From Leptolyngbya sp. CCY15150 (lineage in GTDB: Bacteria; Cyanobacteriota; Cyanobacteriia; RECH01), in NCBI RefSeq assembly GCF_016888135.1, contig NZ_JACSWB010000167.1, positions 26,269 to 90,268 on the forward strand: 64,000 nucleotides of DNA, given 5' to 3'. Below the pieces are notes generated by a model. That model was not told the DNA's origin. It ran no database searches and saw only the letters and a list, made by a program, of their open reading frames with translations. A program made the position numbers and the translations under genes. Of the stretch, positions 7,679 to 18,235 are shown one piece after another (positions within the stretch are counted from its first letter, which is position 1; each line of letters opens with the position of its first letter).

Positions 7679-8941
7679 ATGGCAGCATATTCCTCTATTT
7701 CTTCACCTGATCTGATTCCAGTCATTACCCAACGGGCCCACGAGGCTTCGCTTGAGCTGCTGAAATTCAGCGGCAGCGATCGCAGTCGTGCTCTGCAGGC
7801 GATGGCCAAGGGAATCAAAACCTACAAAGATGATCTCCTCGAAGCCAATACCCTCGACCTAGAAGCGAGTCGGGAGATGGCTGTACCCGAGCTGATTCTA
7901 GACTGGCTGAAGTTAACGCCCGAACGGTTGCAAACGGCGATCGCTATTTTGCAGCGGCTTAGCGACTTGCCCGATCCGCTCCAGCAGGTGCAAAATCCGC
8001 CCTACGCAGTGGCTCAAGGGCAAACCTATTGTCAACTGATGCCCTTGGGAGTCGTCGCGCTCGTCTACGAAGCATTTCCAGAACTGGGGGCGATCGCGGC
8101 GGGGATGTGTGTGCGCACGGCCAATAGCCTCATCCTCAAGGGAGGCAGTGAGGCCAGCCAGTCTAACCACATGTTTGCCAGCATTCTGCAAGCGGCCCTA
8201 GAGCAGGTTGGACTGCCCACCAGCAGCCTCGAAGCCCTGCCGTCAGACTGTGGCGATCTCACCCACGAGCTGGTCACCTGCGATCGCGCCGTGAATTTGG
8301 TGATTCCCTACGGTCGGGCTAGTCTAGTCCACCAAGTGATGCGCCAAGCCACAGCCCCTGTCCTCAAAACAGCGATCGGCAACTGCTACCTCTACTGGTC
8401 GCCCTCGGCCGGCATCGACCTCGTCCGCTGGATGATTTTGGATAGCCATGCCAGCGAGCCAGATCCCGTCAATGCTATCGAAAAAGTTTTGATCCACCGC
8501 AATCACCTGCCCTCGTCCCTGTCGCTGCTGTGGGGTAGCTTGCTGGAAAAGGGGTATGAGCTTAAGGGTGATGAAGAGTTAGCCAAGGAATTTCCTGAGC
8601 TGAGCCCCGTAGCGCCCACAGAATGGCGGCAGCCCTACCTCAACCGCACCATTGCCTTTAAGTGGGTGAGAGATTTGGACGATGCGATCGCTTGGATGAA
8701 CCGCTACAGTAGCGGCCATGCCGACTGTCTGGCCACCGAGTCTTATCAGGAAAGTCGCCTGTTTGCCTCGCAGATGGCCAGTGCCACGGTGTATATCAAC
8801 GCATCATCCCGATTTTATCGGAACCCCAAGTTCAACCTGCCCATCGCCCTAGGTATGTCCAACCATAAAGGGCATCGTCGCGGATTTATTAGCCTCGAAG
8901 CCCTGACTACCGTGAAGCAGATTATTCAGGGCAACGAGTAG
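7679..8941 (+). CDS. proA: glutamate-5-semialdehyde dehydrogenase (gamma-glutamyl phosphate reductase)
   Basis: 420 residues, normal length. It makes glutamate-5-semialdehyde from gamma-glutamyl phosphate with NADPH, the second step of proline synthesis. Family signatures are the MPLGVVALVYEAFPE stretch, LILKGGSEASQSN (nucleotide-binding region) and IGNCYLYWSPSAG with the likely catalytic Cys236, plus INASSRF near the C-terminus. Several positions depart from the E. coli-type enzyme, so it may belong to a cyanobacterial ProA subfamily. The kinase partner proB is about 41 kb away in this window. Confidence 0.9.
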   Translation: MAAYSSISSPDLIPVITQRAHEASLELLKFSGSDRSRALQAMAKGIKTYKDDLLEANTLDLEASREMAVPELILDWLKLTPERLQTAIAILQRLSDLPDPLQQVQNPPYAVAQGQTYCQLMPLGVVALVYEAFPELGAIAAGMCVRTANSLILKGGSEASQSNHMFASILQAALEQVGLPTSSLEALPSDCGDLTHELVTCDRAVNLVIPYGRASLVHQVMRQATAPVLKTAIGNCYLYWSPSAGIDLVRWMILDSHASEPDPVNAIEKVLIHRNHLPSSLSLLWGSLLEKGYELKGDEELAKEFPELSPVAPTEWRQPYLNRTIAFKWVRDLDDAIAWMNRYSSGHADCLATESYQESRLFASQMASATVYINASSRFYRNPKFNLPIALGMSNHKGHRRGFISLEALTTVKQIIQGNE

Positions 8942-9074
8942 TAGACCGAATCGGAATGAGGAAAAGCAATCAAGTCTTAACCCGAAACCGATCGATATTA
9001 TGGTTGCCACATCTATTTTTATGTCGCGCAACTCATGACCGATAAGGTCTAGTGAAGAACGGATATACAGACCG

Positions 9075-10652
9075 CTAGCTGAGATCCGCAGCCGTCGTAT
9101 CAGAATGGGCCACTGGGAGCGCTGGTTCCGCCTGAGTCACCACTGGCGGGTGGAGCAAGGGCGTGCGCAGAACCGAGTCGTTGGCTAAGGTAAACAGCGG
9201 ATTCGATAAGACGCCAGCCAGGGAGGTGGCTATCAGAGCCAAGACCAAGCTCACCTGCAAGGGGCGCATCCCGAAGAGGTTCCACATGCCCTCTGGGTAG
9301 TTCTTCACCGCATCGGACATTTCCTGAGGCTCTTTCACCACCATCATCTTGACGACACGGATGTAGTAGTAAATGGAGATGACGCTGGTCAACAGACCCA
9401 CCAACACCAGGGTGTAGGCCTCGGCTTGCCAGCCAGCCCAAAAGAGATAGAGCTTCCCAAAGAAGCCTGCTAAGGGTGGAATTCCCCCGAGGGATAGGAG
9501 ACAGACGCTGAGGCACAGGGTCAACAGCGGATCTTTTTGGTACAAACCGCTATATTCCGTGATTTCATCGGTGCCGGTACGCAGGGTGAAGAGAATCACG
9601 CAGGCAAACCCGCCTAGGTTCATAAACAGGTAGACCATCAGGTAGAACACCATGCTGGAATAGCCTGCATCGGTGCCCACAATCAGCCCAATCATCACAA
9701 ACCCAGCTTGTCCAATCGACGAATAGGCTAATAGGCGCTTCATGCTGGTTTGGGCAAGCGCCACCACGTTCCCCAACACCATGCTGAGGATGGCCAGGGC
9801 TGTGAGCACAAACTGCCATTGCTCAGCCACCAACGGAAAGGCCGTCACTAACAGGCGAATGGCTAGGGCAAAACCGGCAGCCTTGGAGCCTACGGACAAA
9901 AACGCCACCACTGGGGTGGGGGAGCCTTCATAAACATCCGGCGTCCATTGGTGGAAGGGCACAGCGGCAATTTTGAAGGCAATGCCAGCGATCACAAAGA
10001 CTAGGGCAATCAATAAACCAATTGAGTCTTGAGCATTACCGCTAACGATGCTGGCGGTGATGGCTGAGAGGCGAGTTTCTCCCCCAGACAAGCCGTAGAG
10101 CAGAGACACACCGTAGAGGAAGATGGCCGAACTAGCCGCACCAATCAAGAGATACTTCAGCGCGGCTTCATTGGAGCGAGGATCGCGCTTCATGTATCCG
10201 GTCAACAGGTATGAGGAAATACTCAGGGTTTCCAAGGACACAAATACCATCACCAGTTCATCGGCACCGCAGAGAAACATGCCGCCTACGGTAGCTGTCA
10301 TCAGAATAACGATGAACTCCGCAAGGGCTGTTCCAGCCTGCACCACGTACCGAATTGAAATCAAAATCGTGAAGGCGGTTGAAAGGGCAATAATCCCTCG
10401 CAGTACGGTGCTTAGCGCATCGCTGTTAAACGCGCCCAGGAAGGAAATGGGGTTGTCAAGATCCCACTGCAAAGCAAGGACAACGACCGCTCCGAGCAGG
10501 CCCGTCACGGCTACGTAGGGTGACCATTGGGCGGAGGATGTACGGCCAACAATGAGGTCTCCTACCAAGATGATGAGCAGGGTAGCGATGACGATACCCT
10601 CTGGCAAAATGACTTGAGCGTTAAGTTGTGCGGCTAAGTTAGCAACGTCCAT
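9075..10652 (-). CDS. ndhB: NAD(P)H-quinone oxidoreductase (NDH-1) subunit 2
   Basis: 525 residues, about 14 hydrophobic helices, family length. NdhB is a proton-pumping membrane-arm subunit of NDH-1, which serves respiration, cyclic electron flow and CO2 uptake in cyanobacteria. Signatures include the N-terminal [59 protein letters not shown] (the conserved proton-channel block) and [20 protein letters not shown]. It converges on proA with 133 bases between the stops. A perfect 23-base tandem duplication lies just upstream of the gene. Confidence 0.96.
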   Translation of the reverse strand: MDVANLAAQLNAQVILPEGIVIATLLIILVGDLIVGRTSSAQWSPYVAVTGLLGAVVVLALQWDLDNPISFLGAFNSDALSTVLRGIIALSTAFTILISIRYVVQAGTALAEFIVILMTATVGGMFLCGADELVMVFVSLETLSISSYLLTGYMKRDPRSNEAALKYLLIGAASSAIFLYGVSLLYGLSGGETRLSAITASIVSGNAQDSIGLLIALVFVIAGIAFKIAAVPFHQWTPDVYEGSPTPVVAFLSVGSKAAGFALAIRLLVTAFPLVAEQWQFVLTALAILSMVLGNVVALAQTSMKRLLAYSSIGQAGFVMIGLIVGTDAGYSSMVFYLMVYLFMNLGGFACVILFTLRTGTDEITEYSGLYQKDPLLTLCLSVCLLSLGGIPPLAGFFGKLYLFWAGWQAEAYTLVLVGLLTSVISIYYYIRVVKMMVVKEPQEMSDAVKNYPEGMWNLFGMRPLQVSLVLALIATSLAGVLSNPLFTLANDSVLRTPLLHPPVVTQAEPALPVAHSDTTAADLS

Positions 10653-10708
10653 AAGAGCTTGAGCGCTTTAAGAGTCAGTAGTGGCGGACAGAAATCGTGA
10701 ACAGATCG

Positions 10709-10754
10709 TGTAAGGATAGGGAAATGCTTAGTGTAAGGATAGGGAAATGCTTAG
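10709..10754. repeat. two perfect tandem copies of a 23-base unit upstream of ndhB
   Basis: The unit TGTAAGGATAGGGAAATGCT+TAG occurs at 10709-10731 and again, without any change, at 10732-10754. It lies 57-102 bases upstream of the ndhB start, within its probable promoter or 5' leader. Confidence 0.85.
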
Positions 10755-11195
10755 GATAAATGTTTAAGAGGACGATTTCCTTTCACACCATATCTTAAAT
10801 TGTGCGATTGGACTTATGCGATGGGAGTGAATTCCCTAGCCTTACGAACCCTTCCCATTGTGCATCATACTCTGCAAACTAACCGGATTGAGGGGAAGCG
10901 ATCGCAATTTTTCCTTGTATTTCTGCCGACATCAGTTATAAGTAGAGATCTAACAGCTCATTGGATATTGTTCCATTCTCATGCTAGGACGGGATAGTAT
11001 AGCAAGCTGATTAGAAGGACGGACAGTGAAAACCTAGGCTGTAAGGTTCACACCTGTAAACCATCTCATGGCATACGAGACGGCAGTCATAGGCAGATTC
11101 GAGGGCAAGTCATGCAGGCAAAATTGGATCGGCACATTCGGACTCGCTGGCCCAGCGTTTGGGGGATGGGACAACCCTGGGTCTTACCATGAAGC

Positions 11196-11252
11196 ACGGA
11201 CAACTCACGGGACAGAAACTTACGGGACGGACCGCGGGACGGACAACTCACG
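11196..11252. repeat. short direct repeats in the ndhB-topA divergent spacer (10653-11347)
   Basis: The 695-base spacer between divergent ndhB and topA has no credible gene. Within it ACGGACAACTCACG occurs at 11196-11209 and 11239-11252 (43 bases apart), with several GGGAC(GG) words between. Promoters of both genes should lie in this spacer. Confidence 0.55.
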
Positions 11253-11347
11253 AGAGAGTCTAGGCTCATCAACCCGTCTCTCATTCACGCTCAAGGCTGT
11301 CTAGTCTTGGTTAGATCCACTCATCCACTGAATCCTATTTAAGGCTC

Positions 11348-14068
11348 ATGTCAACTCTCGTCATCGTCGAATCTCCAACCAAAGCACGGACTATTCGCAA
11401 CTACCTCCCTGCGGGCTATCGGGTCGAGGCATCCATGGGGCATGTTCGTGATTTGCCTCAGTCGGCCAGTGAAATTCCGGCTAACGTGAAGAAGGAAGAC
11501 TGGGCCAAGCTAGGCGTTAACGTTGATGCCAACTTTGAGCCGCTCTATGTCATTCCCAAGGACAAGAAAAAAATTGTTTCCACCCTCAAAGAGGCCTTGA
11601 AGCAGGCGGATGAGCTGGTGCTAGCCACTGACGAAGATCGGGAAGGGGAGAGCATTAGCTGGCACCTACTCCAAGTCTTGAAGCCCAAAGTGCCAACCAA
11701 GCGCATGGTGTTTCACGAGATTACTGAAGAGGCGATTCAGGATGCGATCGCCAACTGCCGAGATGTGAACGAAGACTTGGTTCATGCTCAAGAAACTCGC
11801 CGTATTCTCGATCGCTTAGTGGGCTACACCCTCTCACCCTTGCTCTGGAAAAAAATTGCTTGGGGTCTGTCGGCTGGGCGGGTGCAGTCGGTAGCGGTGC
11901 GGCTTTTGGTGCGCCGAGAGCGGGAGCGTCGGGCCTTCCGCAGGGGTAGCTACTGGGATCTTAAAGCCACGCTGCTGCGCCATGAGACGCCCTTTGAAGC
12001 CAAGATGGTCACCCTCAACGGCCAGCGGCTGGCCAATGGCAGTGACTTTGACGAAGCCACGGGACAAGTAGCGGCTGGGCGGAATGTGCTACTGCTGGGC
12101 GAACCGGAAGCGCGGGATTTGCAGGCTCGCTTAGAATCCGTGCCTTGGACAGTTTCAGGTTTAGACGAGCGTGCATCTACCCGCCGTCCATCGCCCCCCT
12201 TCACTACCTCAACCCTGCAGCAGGAAGCTAACCGTAAGCTGCGGCTCTCCGCTCGGGACACGATGCGCACTGCCCAAAGTCTCTACGAGCAGGGCTATAT
12301 CACCTACATGCGAACCGACTCGGTGCATTTATCCCAACAGGCGATCGCCGCCGCCCGCACCTGTGTCGAAGATTTATACGGCAGCAACTACCTCAGCCCC
12401 AAGCCTCGGCAATATGACACCAAGAGCAAGGGAGCCCAAGAAGCCCACGAAGCCATTCGTCCCTCGGGCAGCACCTTCCGCACTCCCCAGGAAACGGGTC
12501 TGCGCGATCGGGAACTGCGGCTCTATGACCTGATCTGGAAGCGCACCGTTGCCACCCAAATGGCAGAGGCCCGCCAAACCCACATCACGGTGATGATTGA
12601 AGCCGATAACGCTGAGTTTAAGGCCACCGGCAAGCGGATTGACTTCCCTGGCTTCTTCCGCGCCTATGTGGAAGGCTCCGATGATCCCGATGCCGCCATC
12701 GAAAACCAAGAGGTGATTTTGCCCAACCTCCAGGCTGGGGATCCCTTGGATTGCTCTGATCTAGAAGCGATCGGTCATGAAACCCAGCCCCCCGCCCGCT
12801 ACACCGAAGCATCGCTGGTGAAAATGCTTGAAAGTGAAGGCATTGGTCGTCCTAGCACCTACGCCAGCATCATCGGTACGATCATCGACCGGGGCTATGC
12901 CCAGATGCAAACCAATAGCCTCACCCCCACGTTCACCGCCTTCGCCGTGACCACCTTGCTAGAGCAGTATTTTCCCGATCTGGTCGATACGGGCTTCACC
13001 GCTCGGATGGAGCAGACCCTGGATGATATTTCCACCGGCACGGCCAGTTGGTTGCCCTACCTAGACTCGTTCTATCGAGGCGCGACGGGTTTGGCGACCC
13101 AGGTGAAACAACAGGAAGACCAAATTGATCCCACCGAAGCCCGCTCCATTACCCTAGAAGGGCTGGATGCCAAGATCCGCATTGGTCGATACGGCGCTTA
13201 TATCGAAGTCGATCACGAGGATGGCCCGGTGAAGGCATCGATTCCCCAAGATCTCACCCCTGCCGATCTCGATCCGGATCAGGTTGAGCTGCTGCTGCGG
13301 CAAAAGACGGAAGGCCCTGATAAGGTAGGCTTTGATCCAGAAACGGGGGAGCCCATCTATCTATTAATTGGCCCCTACGGCCCCTACGTGCAGCTTGGGG
13401 AGGCGACGGAGGAGAATCCTAAGCCCAAGCGTGCTTCGCTACCCAAAGGTGTCTCCATTGAAGCGGTGACCCTAGAAATGGCTACGGGACTGCTGGCTCT
13501 ACCCCGACTCCTCGGTGTCCATCCCGATACCGGCGCGAAGATCAAGGCGAGCTTAGGCCGGTTTGGCCCCTATGTGGTGCATGACCAGGGTAAAGATGGC
13601 AAAGACTATCGATCGCTCAAGAAAGAAGATGATGTCCTGACCATTACCCTAGAGCGGGCTCTGGAGCTTTTGGCAGAACCCAAGCGTGGGCGAGGCAGTC
13701 GTAAGGGAGCCGCCAAACCCCTACGGGAGCTGGGAGCGCACCCAGGGGATCAGGAACCGGTGAATATCTACGACGGCCCCTATGGGCCCTACATCAAGCA
13801 CGGCAAGACCAATGTGTCTCTGCCAGAGGGCGGTACGGTTGAGTCGGTGACCATGGAACAGGCTGTAGGATTGCTGACCGAGAAGGAGGGCAGCAAGAGC
13901 AAAACCAAGCGATCGACCAGCAAAACCACCAAATCCTCAACGGCTAAAGGCAGCAAAACGACGAAGAGTAGCAAGACGTCTAGTAGCAAAACCTCGACGG
14001 CCAAGAAAACTACTAGCCGCCGTTCTACGACGTCGAAGAAGGCCTCGTCCCAGAAATCTGCCGATTAG
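11348..14068 (+). CDS. topA: DNA topoisomerase I (type IA)
   Basis: 906 residues. It relaxes negative supercoils by a single-strand passage mechanism. The N-terminal Toprim domain shows [14 protein letters not shown] and the acidic DEDREGE metal site (near 95-101); the catalytic Tyr is Tyr320 in [21 protein letters not shown] marks the C-terminal part of the core. Then come four glycine/aromatic repeats ([32 protein letters not shown]). No Cys4 zinc ribbons are seen, unlike E. coli TopA. The last ~55 residues are an almost pure Lys/Ser/Thr tail, probably a DNA-binding disordered extension. Confidence 0.96.
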   Translation: MSTLVIVESPTKARTIRNYLPAGYRVEASMGHVRDLPQSASEIPANVKKEDWAKLGVNVDANFEPLYVIPKDKKKIVSTLKEALKQADELVLATDEDREGESISWHLLQVLKPKVPTKRMVFHEITEEAIQDAIANCRDVNEDLVHAQETRRILDRLVGYTLSPLLWKKIAWGLSAGRVQSVAVRLLVRRERERRAFRRGSYWDLKATLLRHETPFEAKMVTLNGQRLANGSDFDEATGQVAAGRNVLLLGEPEARDLQARLESVPWTVSGLDERASTRRPSPPFTTSTLQQEANRKLRLSARDTMRTAQSLYEQGYITYMRTDSVHLSQQAIAAARTCVEDLYGSNYLSPKPRQYDTKSKGAQEAHEAIRPSGSTFRTPQETGLRDRELRLYDLIWKRTVATQMAEARQTHITVMIEADNAEFKATGKRIDFPGFFRAYVEGSDDPDAAIENQEVILPNLQAGDPLDCSDLEAIGHETQPPARYTEASLVKMLESEGIGRPSTYASIIGTIIDRGYAQMQTNSLTPTFTAFAVTTLLEQYFPDLVDTGFTARMEQTLDDISTGTASWLPYLDSFYRGATGLATQVKQQEDQIDPTEARSITLEGLDAKIRIGRYGAYIEVDHEDGPVKASIPQDLTPADLDPDQVELLLRQKTEGPDKVGFDPETGEPIYLLIGPYGPYVQLGEATEENPKPKRASLPKGVSIEAVTLEMATGLLALPRLLGVHPDTGAKIKASLGRFGPYVVHDQGKDGKDYRSLKKEDDVLTITLERALELLAEPKRGRGSRKGAAKPLRELGAHPGDQEPVNIYDGPYGPYIKHGKTNVSLPEGGTVESVTMEQAVGLLTEKEGSKSKTKRSTSKTTKSSTAKGSKTTKSSKTSSSKTSTAKKTTSRRSTTSKKASSQKSAD

Positions 14069-14087
14069 ATGGCAGGGATAATCAAGA

Positions 14088-15092
14088 TTAGGGAGCGGGA
14101 GCCTGAATGCAGGGGCGATCGCTCCCCAAGTCACTTCCCAAGTCACTACTCCCTAAATCGCTCACCGGGGCAATGCCGGCTAGATCGAGAATCTCGGGAA
14201 TCAGATCTTCGCGCTTAATCGCCATCATGTGAACGCCTTGACAAAGCTGGCGGGCCAGTTGCACCTGTTCCGCCGCAATGCGCATCCCTTCTTGGAGGGG
14301 ATGGTTGGCTTGGGCCAGGCGATCGATCAAATGCTGGGGAATATGTACGCCGGGTACATTGCGGTTGATGAACTCTGCGTTCTTAGCCGACTTCAGCAAA
14401 AAGATGCCGGCTAGCACCGGTTTTTGGCTGCCCGCCGCGATGTGATCCATGAATTTTTCGAGGCGATCGAAGTCGGAAATCAACTGGCTTTGAAAAAACT
14501 GGGCCCCAGCCGCTAGCTTGCGCTCAAATCGGCGTTGCAGACCAGACCAACTGCCGCTTTGGGGATCCACCGCCGCCCCGGCAAACAGATGGGTGGCACC
14601 ATCCGGCAAGGATTTCTCATTGGCATCTAGTCCTTGGTTTAGTTGATCAATCAGCTTCAACAAGCGTACGGATTCTAAATCAAAGACGGCTTTGGCCTGG
14701 GGATGATCGCCGGCTTTGATGGGATCACCCGTGAGGGCCAGGACGTTTTGCAGACCTAGGGCTTGGGCTCCCATCAGATCGGCTTGTAGGGCAATTTGAT
14801 TGCGATCGCGACAGGCGACTTGATAAATCGGCTCAATTCCCTGTTGGTGCAGCAGCGCCGAGGCCACTAGGGACGACATGCGCAAAACGGCTCGGCTGCC
14901 ATCCGTGACATTCACGGCATGAACCCGGTTTTTGAGCCCCGATGCCATGGCAATCATGCGGCTAGCATCGCCCCCTTTAGGCGGCATCACCTCAGCGGTA
15001 ATAAGAAACTCCCCCGCTTGGACGGCGCGTCGGAAGCGAGACGCGATCGCTGACGAGGAACTGGCACCATTGGACGAGGAAATTCTAACCAT
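14088..15092 (-). CDS. metF: methylenetetrahydrofolate reductase
   Basis: 334 residues. The FAD enzyme reduces 5,10-methylene-THF to 5-methyl-THF, supplying methionine synthesis. It has the family blocks FLITAEVMPPKG (the catalytic Glu), AVNVTDGSRAVLRMSSL, NVLALTGDPIKAGDHP and AGIFLLKSAKNAEFINRNVPGVHIP. It lacks the regulatory C-terminal domain of eukaryotic enzymes. A low-complexity N-terminal Ser run and a C-terminal SDLGSSDLGSDLGSD run (three copies, from a small tandem repeat near 14120-14160) flank the barrel. It converges on topA with a 19-base gap and no clear terminator between. Confidence 0.92.
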   Translation of the reverse strand: MVRISSSNGASSSSAIASRFRRAVQAGEFLITAEVMPPKGGDASRMIAMASGLKNRVHAVNVTDGSRAVLRMSSLVASALLHQQGIEPIYQVACRDRNQIALQADLMGAQALGLQNVLALTGDPIKAGDHPQAKAVFDLESVRLLKLIDQLNQGLDANEKSLPDGATHLFAGAAVDPQSGSWSGLQRRFERKLAAGAQFFQSQLISDFDRLEKFMDHIAAGSQKPVLAGIFLLKSAKNAEFINRNVPGVHIPQHLIDRLAQANHPLQEGMRIAAEQVQLARQLCQGVHMMAIKREDLIPEILDLAGIAPVSDLGSSDLGSDLGSDRPCIQAPAP

Positions 15093-15300
15093 GAAAATCG
15101 TAGGCGCTGAGGCATGTGAGCGAGGTTGACGTAGACCAAACTAGACAAGCAGGTTGGGACGACACCTCTAACCGCTCTGCCTAGGGCTAACTAGCCTAGT
15201 GTGCCACAGTTCGAGAGGTGGAGTCATCTGATCACGACGCGATCGCTCCCCTTGATATGCCCTCAGATCCCGCCGTTGAGATTTGGAAGATCGTGGCATA

Positions 15301-16395
15301 ATGATCCGGCTATCGACTTTGATCACCCTATCTCTAAGCACAGCTATGGTTCAATCCGTTCCCATGTCCTCCGCCCTTCCCACCGCCTCGGATACCGCCG
15401 TCGAGCTGGGCTTTCATCTCCCTGATCCCCACGATGAGCAGGTGTCGGACAGTGAGTTTGAACATACCGTCTCCCAAGCTTGGCAGATTTGCGATCGCTT
15501 TGATCTACAAACGGATATCTGGCGCGGGCGCATTCTTCGCACGGTGCGCGATCGGGAAAAGCGATCGGGGGACGGTCGGGGCACGGGGTTTCTCAACTGG
15601 CTCAAGGAACGGGACATTAGCAAAAGCCAGGCCTATTCTTGGATTGAAGTTGCCGATAGCGCTGATACGTTGATTGATGGCGGCTTTTTAGAAGCCGAGC
15701 ATGTGAACCAATTCAGCAAGCGGGCCTTTGTGGAAACGGCTCAATCTGCCCCAGAAGTGCAGCAGATGGTGGGTGAAGCGGCGCGGCGCGGTGACCACAT
15801 TACCCGCCGGGAAGTGCGGCATCTCTCCGATGACTGGACGGCCATGAGTTCCGAACTGCTACCGGCAGAAATTCGGCAAAAGGCCGCCGACAATAGCCTG
15901 CCCACGCGCTATGTCGCTCCCCTGGTGCGAGAACTGGAAAAACTGTCTGCCCCTCACCAAGCCCCCCTCCAGGAAGAAGTGGCGGCTAGCCCGGATCTCG
16001 ACACGGTCAAACAGGTCACCGCTGAAGCTCGCTACCTGGCCAAATATCTGCAATCTGCCACCGAAGTGCAGGCCCTGACCACCACGCCCCTTGACCTAGA
16101 GTCGGCGCTGGAGGAAGCTCTGCGGGTGGGATGCCTCAGCTCCACCGCCGATATGGTCAACCAAGCGGCTCAGCTTGAACAAACCATTGCCAAGCTATAC
16201 ACCACCTGGAAACGGCTGAACAACTTAGCAGAACGGGTCTATGTAGACAGCGGAGCCAGCACCCCCCATCTGCGATCGCTGCTCACGGCTCTGGCCCCCC
16301 TGATTAGCAATACCCCAGAAGTCCGGCTCGGCGATGTGGAAAGCGCCCTCTCCCAAGTTATTCGAGTGGCGGTGTCGTCCGACCTCACGTCATAG
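15301..16395 (+). CDS. uncharacterised protein with putative DNA-binding-like helical domain
   Basis: Up to 364 residues, mostly helical and charged. The central block GTGFLNWLKERDISKSQAY resembles a helix-turn-helix-like element in proteins that bind DNA (compare DUF3102-like sequences), but this is only a resemblance. The rest has coiled-coil character (TMVNQAAQLEQTIAKLY region). The start is uncertain: ATG 15301 has a GGAAG upstream at long spacing, ATG 15346 or 15364 would remove a hydrophobic N-terminus that is odd for a cytoplasmic protein, and a TTG at 15283 is also in frame. The urease genes follow 86 bases downstream on the same strand. Confidence 0.62.
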   Translation: MIRLSTLITLSLSTAMVQSVPMSSALPTASDTAVELGFHLPDPHDEQVSDSEFEHTVSQAWQICDRFDLQTDIWRGRILRTVRDREKRSGDGRGTGFLNWLKERDISKSQAYSWIEVADSADTLIDGGFLEAEHVNQFSKRAFVETAQSAPEVQQMVGEAARRGDHITRREVRHLSDDWTAMSSELLPAEIRQKAADNSLPTRYVAPLVRELEKLSAPHQAPLQEEVAASPDLDTVKQVTAEARYLAKYLQSATEVQALTTTPLDLESALEEALRVGCLSSTADMVNQAAQLEQTIAKLYTTWKRLNNLAERVYVDSGASTPHLRSLLTALAPLISNTPEVRLGDVESALSQVIRVAVSSDLTS

Positions 16396-16481
16396 CGATT
16401 TAACACAATGTAGTTGCGATCGCGCCCCATCTAAGGCATGATTCTTGCAACCACTGCCTACCCGCCGGTTTCACCTCACCT

Positions 16482-16784
16482 ATGCAACTGACTCCCCAAG
16501 AAAAAGACAAGCTGATGATCTTCACCGCCGCCCTAGTGGCCGAACGGCGCAAGGATCGTGGGCTGAAGCTGAATTATCCCGAAGCCATTGCCTTCATTTC
16601 TGCAGCCATCCTAGAAGGCGCGCGCGATGGTCGCACCGTTGCCGACTTGATGAGCTACGGTGCCACCCTGCTCACCCGCGATGATGTGATGGAGGGTATT
16701 GCCGAGATGATCCATGAGGTGCAGGTGGAAGCTACCTTTCCCGATGGCACCAAGCTGGTGACGGTTCACGATCCGATTCGCTAA
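16482..16784 (+). CDS. ureA: urease gamma subunit
   Basis: 100 residues, the standard length. UreA is one of the three structural chains of urease (urea to ammonia and carbamate). It matches over its whole length: [20 protein letters not shown] at the start, [22 protein letters not shown] in the middle and [16 protein letters not shown] at the end. ureB follows 11 bases after the stop. The nickel-binding alpha subunit ureC is not in this window. Confidence 0.96.
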   Translation: MQLTPQEKDKLMIFTAALVAERRKDRGLKLNYPEAIAFISAAILEGARDGRTVADLMSYGATLLTRDDVMEGIAEMIHEVQVEATFPDGTKLVTVHDPIR

Positions 16785-16795
16785 GGTTTTGCCCC

Positions 16796-17209
16796 ATGGC
16801 TAAAAAAACATCCAAAAAGTCAGCAAAAACTGCCGCTCCCGCATCAACCATGATCCCCGGTGAGTTGATTCCAGGCGACGGCGATATTGAACTGAATGCG
16901 GGGATGCCCACTCTGACCGTAACGGTAGCAAACAGCGGCGATCGCCCCATCCAAGTCGGCTCCCATTTCCATTTCTTTGAAGTGAACACCGCCCTGCAGT
17001 TTGACCGGGAAGCCACCAAGGGCATGCGCTTGGATATTCCCGCTGGCACCGCTGTTCGGTTTGAGCCCGGGGATGAACGGGATATCACCCTCATTCCCCT
17101 GGCCGGTAGCCGCCACGTGTATGGTCTGAACGCGCTGATTAACGGGCCTCTCGACCCGGTTAGTGCAGCCAAGGCAGACAAGAAGGGATCTCGGAAGAAG
17201 AAAAAATAG
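16796..17209 (+). CDS. ureB: urease beta subunit
   Basis: 137 residues; the core runs from about 19 to 121 with [26 protein letters not shown] and [16 protein letters not shown], all typical of UreB. Two Lys-rich extensions are unusual: an N-terminal [12 protein letters not shown] run before the core and a C-terminal [12 protein letters not shown] run. It probably shares a transcript with ureA. A 7-bp hairpin (CTGATCC 17228-17234 / GGATCAG 17253-17259) follows but lacks a T run. ureC does not follow; ribosomal protein genes come next. Confidence 0.94.
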   Translation: MAKKTSKKSAKTAAPASTMIPGELIPGDGDIELNAGMPTLTVTVANSGDRPIQVGSHFHFFEVNTALQFDREATKGMRLDIPAGTAVRFEPGDERDITLIPLAGSRHVYGLNALINGPLDPVSAAKADKKGSRKKKK

Positions 17210-17329
17210 TGCTAGTCCCATGGCGATCTGATCCAGGCTGCGAGCCCAGCAGGGATCAGCGTTTCAAGCCTCGCCTAGGCATCTGGCTGAGAAAGTTGAC
17301 GTTGTCATAGACGAAGTCCTGTTAATCTC

Positions 17330-17359
17330 TTGCGCATCAGGATGGTTAGCAGGTATTAT
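17330..17359 (+). promoter_or_regulatory. possible promoter of rpmI
   Basis: A TTGCGC box (17330-17335) and a TATTAT box (17354-17359) are separated by 18 bases, 28 bases before the rpmI ATG. The -10 fits the sigma-70 type consensus well and the -35 moderately. It would start transcription of rpmI-rplT independently of ureAB. Confidence 0.4.
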
Positions 17360-17387
17360 TAGAGACTGTGTAGAATTCACAAAGACC

Positions 17388-17585
17388 ATGCCCAAACTCA
17401 AAAGCCGTAAAGCCGCCGCTAAACGTTTCCGCCGCACAGGCAGTGGAAAGATTGTGCGCCGTAAAGCCTTTAAGAATCACCTTCTTCAGCACAAGTCACC
17501 CACCCGCAAGAGCCGCCTCTCGAAGCTGGTGGTGGTGAATGAGCGAGATGCTGAAAACGTTGAAATGATGCTGCCCTACCTCTAA
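17388..17585 (+). CDS. rpmI: 50S ribosomal protein L35
   Basis: 65 residues, highly basic, normal L35 length. It begins [14 protein letters not shown] and has the [19 protein letters not shown] block that identifies the family. It is a component of the large ribosomal subunit. rplT follows after 174 bases, the usual rpmI-rplT order; infC, often upstream in other bacteria, is absent here. Confidence 0.97.
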   Translation: MPKLKSRKAAAKRFRRTGSGKIVRRKAFKNHLLQHKSPTRKSRLSKLVVVNERDAENVEMMLPYL

Positions 17586-17759
17586 GCGCAGCGTCTTGAT
17601 AGGCGATCGCTCTCCATTTAATCTGAGATGGCAGGGTTCCTCGTTTCGGACACTTGGCATGGTGAACTAGAGGGCTACATCCCGTGAGCAGGGCAGCGAT
17701 CGCCCCTGATAGGTTTAGAGACAACTTACGTTTATTACAGTTACGCAGGACTTGAAACT

Positions 17760-18113
17760 ATGGTACGGGTTAAGCGCGGGAACGTTGCCCGCAAGCGTCG
17801 CAAGAAGATCTTAAAATTGGCGAAGGGCTTCCGGGGATCACACTCCAAGCTGTTCCGCTCGGCTAACCAACAGGTAATGAAGGCCCTGCGCAACGCCTAC
17901 CGCGATCGCCGCCGCCGTAAGCGGGACTTTCGTCGTCTGTGGATTACTCGCATCAACGCCGCAGCGCGTCAACACGGCATCAGCTATAGCCAGTTGATTG
18001 GTCAGCTTAAGAAAGCAGATATCCAACTCAACCGCAAAATGTTGGCTCAAATGGCCGTTTTAGATCCCAGCGGATTTGCCAAGGTTGTGGAAGTAGCCAC
18101 CCAGGGTCGTTAA
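17760..18113 (+). CDS. rplT: 50S ribosomal protein L20
   Basis: 117 residues, normal length. It begins [20 protein letters not shown] and has [20 protein letters not shown] and [20 protein letters not shown], all L20 hallmarks. L20 binds 23S rRNA early in large-subunit assembly and in other bacteria represses its own operon by binding the leader RNA; whether it does so here is not visible. A strong terminator follows. Confidence 0.98.
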   Translation: MVRVKRGNVARKRRKKILKLAKGFRGSHSKLFRSANQQVMKALRNAYRDRRRRKRDFRRLWITRINAAARQHGISYSQLIGQLKKADIQLNRKMLAQMAVLDPSGFAKVVEVATQGR

Positions 18114-18140
18114 GCCCACGGCTACAGAAGAGACTGTGAA

Positions 18141-18177
18141 CCATCCCTGAACACGTGTCGGGGATGGCGTTTTTTTA
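18141..18177 (+). terminator. rho-independent terminator of rpmI-rplT
   Basis: CCATCCC (18141-18147) pairs with GGGATGG (18161-18167), and CGTTTTTTTA follows directly, 28 bases after the rplT stop. Confidence 0.88.
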
Positions 18178-18235
18178 TGTGGTCTTTTTCCTAGATTGCT
18201 ACAATGCGGAAGCCCGTTGCTAAACCCTAACTCTC

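Noticed and set aside
12374..12709. 111-codon frame antisense to topA
   Set aside because: It overlaps the conserved topoisomerase core and has no independent support.
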